Assembly (NCBI RefSeq): GCF_000195575.1
Contig: NC_015391.1
Coordinates: 1,512,363 to 1,576,362, forward strand
DNA: 64,000 bases
Direction of reading: 5' to 3'
Origin: Carnobacterium sp. 17-4
GTDB taxonomy: Bacteria; Bacillota; Bacilli; Lactobacillales; Carnobacteriaceae
The first letter of the stretch is position 1; every line of letters begins with the position of its first letter. Position numbers and translations under genes: made by a program. The notes under the pieces are model-generated. The model saw nothing but the letters and a program-made list of their open reading frames with translations. It was not told the DNA's origin and made no database searches. Shown one piece after another: positions 34,748 through 42,610 of this stretch.

Positions 34748-35926
34748 TTAAAAATGGCCATAGAATTGTGGTTGATTTTTTGGAATTACTTTGTCCCATT
34801 CTTTTAAAACATGTTCCGAACCACTTGCTTTTCCTTGATACTGGTACCACTTAAGAGCGTGGTAGCCCACTAAATACGATGACAAACTCGATATGTCCAT
34901 CATTAAACACTCATCTAATGAAACGTCTTTCTCACTCACTCTGGTCACTTCTTTTGAATCAATCCTATAAACCCCTTCATTCCAAGGAGCAAATGCATCC
35001 CTCACTTTTAAATACAATCGCTTGGTCAATCCTTGAAATGGATAAACGGCTAAAAAGCGTTCAACATCTACAATACGAATCATTTTGTCGTGTACTATTT
35101 CTTTTTTGAATTGCGGATCATCCCATTGAGTACCAAAGGACTGATGAACAGCTGCCGTACCCGTTACCTGAGTGAAATTAGAACGGTGAACTTTGATAAA
35201 TTCCCATAAAGCTTGTTCAGCTGTTAGATTAAGCGCAACTTGATCCAGTACTTCAAATGTTTGGCCGTTCATAATGTAACGGATATACCCTTGAGGCTGT
35301 CCATCTTCAGCAATACTTAAAGCAAATGATGCATCTGGCTGCCTTAATTCCAAGCGTTTCCACCAGTCTTCATTACGGATCATCATCCCATTCGTTTGAA
35401 GAGCATACGTATGGTACAGCTCTTTTACGAGTTCCAATTGTTCACGGTTCTCAGTATAGCTAAAGCGTTCCAAGTGACCCATGTCACCTTTTTTCGTGTT
35501 AAACAGATCAATTGGAAATGTATAATGGACTTTATCAAAGAATAAATCCCAGCCAAAATGACGGTAAAAAGAAACTGAAAAAGGGCCCAAAACCGATATC
35601 AATTGGCCTTGTTTCCTCATTTCTTCTAAGCATCTTATCAATAAGTGCTTCATGACACCTGCATTTCGGTACTCAGGATAAGTAGCGACAAATGATATTC
35701 CTCCCATAACAAACGGTTGATGATGGATCGTCATGTTTAGTGGAAATACCATCACTTGTCCTGCTAATTTTTCTCCATCAAAAGCGCCAATCGTCTTGCA
35801 GATTTTAGCCCAGTGAAGAAAATCTTCTAGGTAATTCCCGGTGTATTGATAACGAAAACAATAGTCTCTAATTTTCACGATTTGATTGATTTCATCTTCT
35901 CGTATCAAACGATAATCGTACTTCAT
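34748..35926 (-). CDS. Eis-like GNAT N-acetyltransferase
   Basis: A 392-residue acetyltransferase. The N-terminal GNAT domain has GISFVATYPEYRNAGVMKHLL (acetyl-CoA site, key part YRNAGVMKHL, near residue 88) and GPFSVSFYRHFGWDLFF near 115. A second GNAT-like and a C-terminal SCP2-like domain follow, as in Eis proteins. It ends 25 bases before the MupG start, in an operon for cell-wall sugars. Its substrate is unknown; an amino-sugar or peptide amine is a guess. Confidence 0.83.
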   Translation of the reverse strand: MKYDYRLIREDEINQIVKIRDYCFRYQYTGNYLEDFLHWAKICKTIGAFDGEKLAGQVMVFPLNMTIHHQPFVMGGISFVATYPEYRNAGVMKHLLIRCLEEMRKQGQLISVLGPFSVSFYRHFGWDLFFDKVHYTFPIDLFNTKKGDMGHLERFSYTENREQLELVKELYHTYALQTNGMMIRNEDWWKRLELRQPDASFALSIAEDGQPQGYIRYIMNGQTFEVLDQVALNLTAEQALWEFIKVHRSNFTQVTGTAAVHQSFGTQWDDPQFKKEIVHDKMIRIVDVERFLAVYPFQGLTKRLYLKVRDAFAPWNEGVYRIDSKEVTRVSEKDVSLDECLMMDISSLSSYLVGYHALKWYQYQGKASGSEHVLKEWDKVIPKNQPQFYGHF

Positions 35927-35972
35927 ATCTTCACCCTCTTCTGTTCAAGAATGGTTTGAACGATTCTTCTAC

Positions 35973-36272
35973 CTACTTTTTCTTTTTCGGAAACTGGTTC
36001 GCACGAATCAAACCTTTTACTTGGTTCTTTTCAATCATGATGCGACCTGTTTCAAAAAACATAATGGCGCATAATCCTGACAACAAATACAAACTATAAT
36101 TCACTGCTGTTGGCAAATTTTGAAATAGAATGGTTGGAATCAAGACCACTAAAAAAGCTGCAAACCCAAAAATCCACCGATTGATATAAATGTTTTTTTT
36201 CTGTAAAAATCCGACTAATTTGACACCGGCTAATACAAATACAATTAGAAAAATAATGAGTGCAATTCGCAT
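35973..36272 (-). CDS. Small membrane protein, 99 residues
   Basis: A protein with three hydrophobic segments (about residues 2-20, 34-53 and 57-75) and a basic C-terminal tail ending KKKK. It has a strong ribosome-binding site (GGAGG). It lies between the PTS IIC gene and the Eis-like gene on the same strand. I do not recognise the family; its place suggests some link to cell-wall sugar uptake. Confidence 0.7.
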   Translation of the reverse strand: MRIALIIFLIVFVLAGVKLVGFLQKKNIYINRWIFGFAAFLVVLIPTILFQNLPTAVNYSLYLLSGLCAIMFFETGRIMIEKNQVKGLIRANQFPKKKK

Positions 36273-36297
36273 ATTGAGATCCTCCTTTTATCAAACT

Positions 36298-36338
36298 AAG
36301 AAAGGACTGACTAGTATCTTAACTAAACAGCCCTTTCT
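36298..36338 (-). terminator. Hairpin between PTS IIC and the small membrane protein gene
   Basis: On the minus strand AAGAAAGGGCTG pairs with CAGTCCTTTCTT. The U tract is weak, so it may be a partial terminator or an mRNA processing hairpin that sets different levels for the two halves of the operon. Confidence 0.45.
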
Positions 36339-36346
36339 TTCACATT

Positions 36347-37669
36347 TTAAACCGCTGCAGTATCAACTTGCATATTTTTTTTCTCTTCCATTTCAGAGTG
36401 CTCTTCTTCTACCATTTTCTTATCATAAACTTTAACAAATGGATAGTAGATCAATCCAGCAATCGTCATATTAATCAAAACTAAAGCCGCTGCTTTCCAA
36501 TCGTTTCCAGCTGATAAAAACGCGCCAATTGGAGCTGGCAGTGTCCAAGGAGCATTCACAGAGAATCCATTAATAATACCGAACTTCACTGCAAAATAAC
36601 TGATTGTTGTTGTCACAGATGGTGCCACAACAAATGGAATCGCTAAAATTGGATTCATAACAATCGGTGTCCCAAATATCAATGGCTCATTAATATTAAA
36701 AATAGAAGGAATAATTGAAAAACGTCCAACTTGTTTTAGGTAAGCTGATTTTGTGAATAATAATAAAACACATAATGATAACGTTGCTCCTGATCCACCA
36801 ATCCATACTAACCATTGGTAGAATTGTTCGGGTGCAATATATGGCAATTCGTTGCTTGGTGTCCCACTAACCATAGCTTGCCCATTTGCTTCAAGCATTA
36901 CTAACCACATTGGACGAACGATTGAGCCAATTACACTCACACCGTGAACTCCAGCTGCCCATAACATTGTGATCAAGACTACTGGTAATAAGACGCCCAA
37001 CAGGTTATTTCCTAAAATATTATTTAATGGTGTAAAGATATTGATCAAAATTTGATTTATGTCAAAGCCAAGTAAGATACGGATGATCCAAACAAACACA
37101 ATGACAAATGTACCAGGAATCAATGCTTCAAAACTTCTGGCAACTGAATCCGGTACTTGTTCTGGCATTTTAATCATCAAGTTCTTTTGTTTAAATAAAC
37201 GCAGTACTTCAACGGCAAAGATCATAGCTAAAATAGCTGAAAACATTCCTGATCCGCCCAGATTTCCCATTGGAAGAACCCAACCAATTGCTTCTCCTTC
37301 AGGCAAAGATGCATCGACATTCACTGGAACCGTTAACATTAAAAAGGTTGCTAACGAAAGAACTCCACCGGTAACTCCATCTAATTTATATGATTTCGAT
37401 AAACTATAACCCATCCCGTAAGCTGCATATAGAGACATCAGCCCAGTTGTGATACGAAACGGTATGGCAATTTGAGCAGCATATGGTGCAATCGCTTCTG
37501 CCCAAGAGGCAATCGGTGGATTTCCAATAACTAAGAAGAAACACCCAATAATAATCAAAGATAATGTCGAGATAACTCCATCACGGATGGCTTTTAAATG
37601 TTTTTGCTCAGAAAGCTTAGCTAAAGGCGGCATGAATTTCGTTTCAAGCCAATTTAAAAAATTCGTCAT
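36347..37669 (-). CDS. PTS lactose/cellobiose-family subunit IIC
   Basis: A 440-residue membrane permease with about ten segments. Family hallmarks are LKAIRDGVISTLSLIIIG near residue 25 (key part IRDG) and FNINEPLIFGTPIVMNP near 319. It forms a complex with the IIB gene just upstream and the IIA gene downstream. The context (AnmK, MupG, MurR-like) suggests uptake of MurNAc or a GlcNAc-MurNAc disaccharide instead of a beta-glucoside. That is inference. Confidence 0.9.
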   Translation of the reverse strand: MTNFLNWLETKFMPPLAKLSEQKHLKAIRDGVISTLSLIIIGCFFLVIGNPPIASWAEAIAPYAAQIAIPFRITTGLMSLYAAYGMGYSLSKSYKLDGVTGGVLSLATFLMLTVPVNVDASLPEGEAIGWVLPMGNLGGSGMFSAILAMIFAVEVLRLFKQKNLMIKMPEQVPDSVARSFEALIPGTFVIVFVWIIRILLGFDINQILINIFTPLNNILGNNLLGVLLPVVLITMLWAAGVHGVSVIGSIVRPMWLVMLEANGQAMVSGTPSNELPYIAPEQFYQWLVWIGGSGATLSLCVLLLFTKSAYLKQVGRFSIIPSIFNINEPLIFGTPIVMNPILAIPFVVAPSVTTTISYFAVKFGIINGFSVNAPWTLPAPIGAFLSAGNDWKAAALVLINMTIAGLIYYPFVKVYDKKMVEEEHSEMEEKKNMQVDTAAV

Positions 37670-37726
37670 ATTTACTCTCCTTAATGATCCATAATAATAA
37701 ACAAGTGCACATCTTAAGTAAAAAAA

Positions 37727-38032
37727 TTAACGGTATTTCTTAATCAACTCTAACGTTTTAGGTGCTCCAATAGGGGTATAGCCCATCGGTTCAACCTTTT
37801 CAATCGGTACACCGTTTTCATTTGCGTATTTTTCAAATGTCCCAAATTGATGTTTGACTTGAGGTGCTACTAATAACAGTTTGTAGTCGCCATCTTTCAA
37901 TTCTTCTTCTACTGCTCCAGAACCTACTGCAATCATATCTAAATCAAAATCTTGCTTCGCAGCTTCCGCTTTGATTGCTTTAACCACTATTGCACTTGAC
38001 ATTCCACCTGAACAAACCATAATAACTTTCAT
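37727..38032 (-). CDS. PTS lactose/cellobiose-family subunit IIB
   Basis: A 101-residue phosphocarrier with the phosphorylated cysteine in VCSGGMSSAIV (Cys7) and the core LLVAPQVKHQ near 53. Most relatives have CSAGMST, so the loop here is slightly unusual. It is the first gene of the cell-wall sugar operon. Confidence 0.9.
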   Translation of the reverse strand: MKVIMVCSGGMSSAIVVKAIKAEAAKQDFDLDMIAVGSGAVEEELKDGDYKLLLVAPQVKHQFGTFEKYANENGVPIEKVEPMGYTPIGAPKTLELIKKYR

Positions 38033-38336
38033 CTTTTTTCCTCCTACTATCGAATTAAACTAAATTTTTGTTAAGGATACTTTATGACTAACTTCAAACT
38101 TATTTCCTTTTATGCTCCTATTGCTATCCTCCTTATCAACATCTTGAAATAATTATGTATCCCCTTTCAATAGAGTATAACTTAACCGGAATTTTATTTC
38201 AATATAAATATAAATAAAATGAAATAATAAAACGAAATGTCAATTTAACCTTATATTTATTAAAAAGTAGCTGTTATAACTTCATAGTTAGAAATATTAT
38301 ATTTTTACGTATCTTATTTAAGAGGAGGTGGAAATT
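38033..38336. other. AT-rich divergent intergenic region
   Basis: About 300 bases between the divergent PTS IIB and NERD genes. It is AT-rich and probably holds promoters for both, but I could not pick a convincing -35/-10 pair or operator. It contains a good ribosome-binding site (GAGGAGG, 38322-38328) for the NERD gene. Confidence 0.5.
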
Positions 38337-39251
38337 ATGATAGTAGTCAAGAAGCGAAACAAATCGAATTATTTACGCACCTTAGAAGCTTTAAATAGAC
38401 GGATGAGAGTTACAGATGAGGAAAAACTTCATTTGTTAAATATGCAAAAAGGATTTGAAGGAGAGCTTTTGTTTGATTCACAAGTGGAAGAATTTTTAGA
38501 CTTAGATTCACTGGTGCTAAATGATTTACTGTTTACAGAAAAAGGCAGCACATTTCAAGTCGATACATTGATTCTGACAGGTGCCAAAATCTTGTTGTTT
38601 GAGGTGAAAAATTATGCAGGAAGTTTTGAATTCAACTCGCATCATTTTTCAACATTTTCCGGTAAAGAAATCGTTAACCCATTGAATAAATTGGACGAGA
38701 CTTCTATCAAAATGCGGCAACTGTTGAGTAAATGGAATGTTAACCAAAAACTTGATTCTACCCTGATTTTTGTAAACCCTACTTTCACACTTTATAACAC
38801 ACCAATCGATAGCCCAATTATTTTCCCCACACAAATTCGGGAACACTTTTCCCAAATGAATAAGAGTGCCTTACCATTGTCGAAAAAACAATACTATCTT
38901 GCGGATAAAATAATGAAAGAGTATCAGAACGAATCCGCTTTTCAACAGAAGTTTCCGAATTACACTTATGATAAGCTCAAAAAAGGATTATGGTGTATCA
39001 AATGCAACTCGCCTAATATAACAATTACCCAACGGACCAGTTTCTGCAAAGTGTGCGGTCATCGAACATCAGTCGAAGAAATAGCATTGCATCAAGTAGA
39101 GGATTTCAAATTGTTATTTCCTGATTCGAAAGTAACTACTCCTACTATGTATGACTGGCTCGGTTCCACTATTCCAATAGCAAGAATCCGAAAGATATTA
39201 GTAAAAAAATATAAGATTTGCGGAGCCACATATGGTTCCTATTATGAATAA
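38337..39251 (+). CDS. NERD-domain protein with zinc ribbon (intact paralogue)
   Basis: A 304-residue protein with a NERD domain at about residues 37-150. The core runs GFEGELLFDS, LDSLVLNDLLFTEKGSTFQVDTLILTG, LLFEVKNYAGSFEF, with the D and E-x-K nuclease-like positions. A CWCIKC-like zinc ribbon follows (WCIKC near 222, FCKVCGH near 241), then a helical C-terminus. I chose the ATG at 38337 since GAGGAGG precedes it. The broken gene at 23721-24641 has the same layout. NERD/zinc-ribbon proteins are of unknown function; DNA processing has been suggested from the fold. The 51-bp array starts about 100 bases past its stop. Confidence 0.82.
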   Translation: MIVVKKRNKSNYLRTLEALNRRMRVTDEEKLHLLNMQKGFEGELLFDSQVEEFLDLDSLVLNDLLFTEKGSTFQVDTLILTGAKILLFEVKNYAGSFEFNSHHFSTFSGKEIVNPLNKLDETSIKMRQLLSKWNVNQKLDSTLIFVNPTFTLYNTPIDSPIIFPTQIREHFSQMNKSALPLSKKQYYLADKIMKEYQNESAFQQKFPNYTYDKLKKGLWCIKCNSPNITITQRTSFCKVCGHRTSVEEIALHQVEDFKLLFPDSKVTTPTMYDWLGSTIPIARIRKILVKKYKICGATYGSYYE

Positions 39252-39358
39252 AAAATCCTTGTAAAAGACGTAGATACTCGTCACCAGACGAGTATCATCA
39301 GATCAAGTTCATTTTGACAATATCTCTTAAATTGGGCAATTTCAATCGTGTATTCTGT

Positions 39359-39540
39359 TTTGAGTTGATTGAATTAAGACTTGTTGCTTCAACTCAAACA
39401 GTAATCGGATTTGAGTTAATCGAACTAAAGCTCGTTGCTTCAACTCAAATCGAAATCAGCCTTGAGTTGATCGAACTAAGACTCAGTTACATCAACTCAA
39501 ATAAAAAATGGCTTTGAGTTGATAAAACTAAGGCTCAAAT
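39359..39540 (+). repeat. 51-bp tandem repeat array (copy 2 of the dispersed family)
   Basis: TTTGAGTTGAT-type units start at 39359, 39410, 39461 and about 39513, with a period of 51-52 bases. Each unit has arms TTTGAGTT and AACTCAAA around CGAACTAAGRCTCGTTGC, so it can form a hairpin. The units match the array at 1-159 in reverse complement and the single unit at 46962-47013. The array lies just downstream of the intact NERD gene. Confidence 0.85.
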
Positions 39541-39550
39541 AATCCATACA

Positions 39551-39596
39551 AAAAAAGAAAGATTCAAAAATAGAAATTCGTGAGCCTTTCTTTTTA
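39551..39596 (-). terminator. Terminator of the SGNH hydrolase gene
   Basis: On the minus strand AAAAGAAAG pairs with CTTTCTTTT and is followed by U residues, directly after the stop at 39597. Confidence 0.6.
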
Positions 39597-40412
39597 TTAG
39601 TGCAACATCTTTACTGGTACAGTAATTCGTTCATTCAATAATTCGAACCACAAACCATAACCTAATCCATTTGGATGAACATCATCTGCTAAGACTTCTT
39701 CAATTGTTAGATTTTTATCTTCCATCTTTGTTTGCATCAAATGATAGGTATCAATAAAAGGCCATTGCTGCGCGGTTACAAATTCAGCAATCTCATTATT
39801 GTATTGTTCGTAAGTCACTTTACCATCTTCTAGAAATATATCATTAAAAAGAGTAGGATTTGCCGTTTGCAAAATGACCAATGTATCTGGCAACTCCTCA
39901 TTGAAGCGATCCATGATCCATTGAATATCTAATTTTGTTTGATCGACATTATTTTGCGGATAGCGATTATTATTAATTAAACACAACTCAAAAAATATAA
40001 TATCCGGGTTGTCTTTGACAACTTCCTCAATTTTTTCTCTTGAGATCAGATCAGCTGTGCTATAGCCATTGTAACCGTGATTGATCACTCTTGCTTTGAT
40101 GCTATCTCGCTCATTTAAATTATTTTCGAGTAACTTACCCCACACAGGTTGTGTTTCAGTCGCACCCTTTCCAAAGGTTACACTACTGCCTAAAACAACG
40201 ATAGTCACTTCTCCATCTCGTTCCGTTACAAATTTTGAACGATCTAACAAACTTTCTTGCATGTATGTATCGGACAATTGATAATTTTCAGTTACTTTAG
40301 CTAACGTTTTATTTTTTTGAGTAGCATTAAAAAAGAAGATAAAAATAGCTACCAACAATATAACTATGCCAAAGATCCACTTTTTTTGTTGTATTTTATT
40401 TGTTAGTTTCAT
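39597..40412 (-). CDS. Membrane-anchored SGNH/GDSL hydrolase
   Basis: A 271-residue protein. An N-terminal membrane helix (about 9-27) leaves the rest outside the cell. The SGNH-type blocks are VVLGSSVTFGKGA near residue 70 (nucleophile Ser), HGYNGYSTADLI near 105, and a C-terminal DDVHPNGLGY near 251 (catalytic Asp and His). Such enzymes remove acetyl or acyl groups from cell-wall glycans or lipids. I chose the ATG at 40412 because GGAGG lies 8 bases upstream. The gene stands alone and its substrate is unknown. Confidence 0.85.
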   Translation of the reverse strand: MKLTNKIQQKKWIFGIVILLVAIFIFFFNATQKNKTLAKVTENYQLSDTYMQESLLDRSKFVTERDGEVTIVVLGSSVTFGKGATETQPVWGKLLENNLNERDSIKARVINHGYNGYSTADLISREKIEEVVKDNPDIIFFELCLINNNRYPQNNVDQTKLDIQWIMDRFNEELPDTLVILQTANPTLFNDIFLEDGKVTYEQYNNEIAEFVTAQQWPFIDTYHLMQTKMEDKNLTIEEVLADDVHPNGLGYGLWFELLNERITVPVKMLH

Positions 40413-40679
40413 AGTAAAAACCTCCAACTATTAGTCCATGCAGTATACCATGTTTTACAGCAGTAAAATAAGACAAAATTTCGACTAATTGACTAGTGTA
40501 TTTTAAAAAATGGCTTCCAATTTTCAGCTCACTTATTCAATCTACGTTTCTCTAAATGTAAAAAACGCTTATCACATCAAATGCAATAAACGCTCTTTTG
40601 AATTGATATACTATTTTTACTATATTATATAACCTTTGGATCTATAATTTTTAGTGTTGATAGATGAATTAAAATACTC

Positions 40680-40866
40680 ACTAAAAATTTCTGGAGGAAT
40701 AGGGTTGCTTGTAGCCCTGTAGAGGATTCAATGAGAATTATAAACCGTTAGCGCTTCAGCGATTACAGTTTATTTGAAGCTTGAAAGTCTGTAAGACTAC
40801 AGGCTTACAGGCGGTCCCATGGCTCCACAAGAAAACCCGTTTATTCCAGAAGAAATTTTATTTTGA
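40680..40866 (+). ncRNA. Candidate rod-shaped small RNA, 6S-RNA-like
   Basis: A region of about 185 bases without a gene folds by eye into one long rod. The closing stem pairs 40682-40706 (key part TTTCTGGAGGAATAGGGTT) with 40834-40860 (AACCCG-TTATTCCAGAAG). An inner stem pairs GTAGCCCTGTAG with CTACAGGCTTACAG. The apical stem is TAAACcGT with ACaGTTTA around AGCGCTTCAGCG. A U-rich stretch follows. The length and the rod with interior bulges resemble 6S RNA, which binds RNA polymerase. The strand and identity are uncertain; TATAAT at 40643 could be its -10 box. The rest of 40413-40905 holds nothing else I can support. Confidence 0.45.
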
Positions 40867-40905
40867 AGCATCCACACCATTTGTCATACAACCTAACCAC
40901 TTCAT

Positions 40906-41673
40906 TTAAAACAATCCAAAAACTTTTACCTTTTTTACTGGTTTAGGTGTTGCAGTATGAATGAGTTCACCATTGATCAAGTCTTTAGTAACTTGATGGT
41001 ACTCTGCTACTTTTTCAGAACCGAATTCTTTTTCTAATTTTTGATACGCTTCTTTCATATGAAATGAACGTGATCTAATATTGTGTGCATCCGAAGCGAT
41101 AAAATGCACTAAATTTGCTTCAATCAATTGTTTACTGACTTTTTGGATTTCTTTGCCGAATCCTCCAGTGTAACTAGCAGCTGTTACTTGTGCTAAAGCA
41201 CCTTTTTCAACAAACGACAACAATTTATTAGGATCTTTCAGTACCGCATGATTCCGTTCTGGATGGACAATGATCGGTGTGATGCCCTCTCTTTGCATTT
41301 CAAAAAAAAGCGTTTCAGCATATTGTGGAATTGTTGGTGTCGGAAACTCGATTAAAACATATTGATTTCCTTCATCAATGAATTGGATTTTATCTTCTTC
41401 AATATCTTCAAAAACTTCTCCATTGATGCGAACTTCTTGTCCAGGGAAAATGGTTAGTGGAATACCTCTAGCATCTAGTTCTTGCTGCACTTCATCGACT
41501 AAGCTCAAAATATCTTGTTTTTCATTATCCCAATGTCCATTTTTATAATGGGGTGACGCTAAAATATGTGTGATTCCTTCGGCTACAGCTTCGCGCGCCA
41601 TGTCCATAGAATCTTCCATATCTTTTGCTCCATCATCTATACCTGGTAAAATATGGCAATGTAAATCAATCAT
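40906..41673 (-). CDS. CpsB/YwqE-type tyrosine-protein phosphatase (PHP family)
   Basis: A 255-residue metal-dependent phosphatase. The PHP motif is MIDLHCHILPGIDDG at the start; further metal ligands are in SPHYK near 43, VHPERN near 137 and HFIASDAHN near 187. In streptococci such proteins dephosphorylate the tyrosine kinase that controls capsule synthesis. No kinase (CpsD) or capsule gene is near, so it is an orphan here. I chose the ATG at 41673 because AAAGGAG lies upstream; a start at 41700 would place that site inside the gene. Confidence 0.88.
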   Translation of the reverse strand: MIDLHCHILPGIDDGAKDMEDSMDMAREAVAEGITHILASPHYKNGHWDNEKQDILSLVDEVQQELDARGIPLTIFPGQEVRINGEVFEDIEEDKIQFIDEGNQYVLIEFPTPTIPQYAETLFFEMQREGITPIIVHPERNHAVLKDPNKLLSFVEKGALAQVTAASYTGGFGKEIQKVSKQLIEANLVHFIASDAHNIRSRSFHMKEAYQKLEKEFGSEKVAEYHQVTKDLINGELIHTATPKPVKKVKVFGLF

Positions 41674-41827
41674 GTGTTTTTCTCCTTTAGTTTTGCTCAC
41701 TTAAATTATAGCTAATTATAAATCAAACTTTTAAAAAAAGCTAGATGGTCAGATTCTTCTTGTTTTTTCTTAACTATGAATACATCCAAAAAAATAAAAT
41801 TACTAGATTTAATTTCTTAATTGTTTC

Positions 41828-41880
41828 AAAAAAAATAGCCTCACATCTCTACAAACTAATTGTAGAAACATGAGACATCT
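41828..41880 (-). terminator. Terminator of the glp operon
   Basis: On the minus strand TGTCTCATGTTTCTACAA pairs with TTGTAGAGATGTGAGGCTA with a few mismatches, followed by eight U residues. It lies just past the glpF stop. Confidence 0.8.
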
Positions 41881-41893
41881 TGTTGACTATAAT

Positions 41894-42610
41894 TTAGGTA
41901 ATGATTATATAAAGGAATGCAGCGATAGCTCCGCCTAGCATAGGTGCTACTACTGGGATCCATGAGTAACCCCAGTCTGAATTCCCTTTGTTTGCGATAG
42001 GTAAAAATTGATGAGCAATACGCGGACCTAAGTCACGTGCAGGGTTGATTGCGTACCCTGTTGATCCTCCAAGAGAAAGACCAATTGACAGAATTAATAC
42101 CCCAACTACTAATGGGTTTAATCCATCAGTAAATGTATTTTTTCCGAACATCATAAGTGCAAATACTAATACGAAAGTACCAATTGTTTCTGACATTATG
42201 TTACCAACAGTGTTGCGAATAGCTGGTGCTGTTGCAAAAGTTCCTAAAATACTAGCTTGGTCTTTTGTTTCTTTAAAGTGTGGTAAGTAAGTTAACCAAA
42301 CTAAAACAGCTCCCAGAATACCTCCAAGTACTTGAGCAATAATAAACGGCAATACTAATGCCCAATCAAAATTACCAATAATAGCCATCCCAAGTGTTAC
42401 AGCTGGGTTTAAATGTGCTGGTCCCATAGATCCTGCAACATATACTGCAATCGTTACGGCTGCTCCCCATCCAAGTGCAATGACAACCCATCCTGATGCT
42501 TCAGCTTTACTTTTTTTCAAGTTAACTGCCGCACATACTCCGTCCCCAAGCAACACTAGCATCATTGTTCCTAAGAACTCACTGAAAATTTGTAACATAT
42601 CTCCACTCAT
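41894..42610 (-). CDS. glpF: Glycerol uptake facilitator
   Basis: A 238-residue channel with six membrane segments and two NPA half-helices (HLNPAVTLG near residue 66 and INPARDLGPR near 189). The Asp after the second NPA (NPARD) is typical of glycerol-conducting aquaglyceroporins. Its ATG overlaps the glpO stop by four bases, so it is translationally coupled. It lets glycerol in for GlpK. Confidence 0.94.
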   Translation of the reverse strand: MSGDMLQIFSEFLGTMMLVLLGDGVCAAVNLKKSKAEASGWVVIALGWGAAVTIAVYVAGSMGPAHLNPAVTLGMAIIGNFDWALVLPFIIAQVLGGILGAVLVWLTYLPHFKETKDQASILGTFATAPAIRNTVGNIMSETIGTFVLVFALMMFGKNTFTDGLNPLVVGVLILSIGLSLGGSTGYAINPARDLGPRIAHQFLPIANKGNSDWGYSWIPVVAPMLGGAIAAFLYIIIT

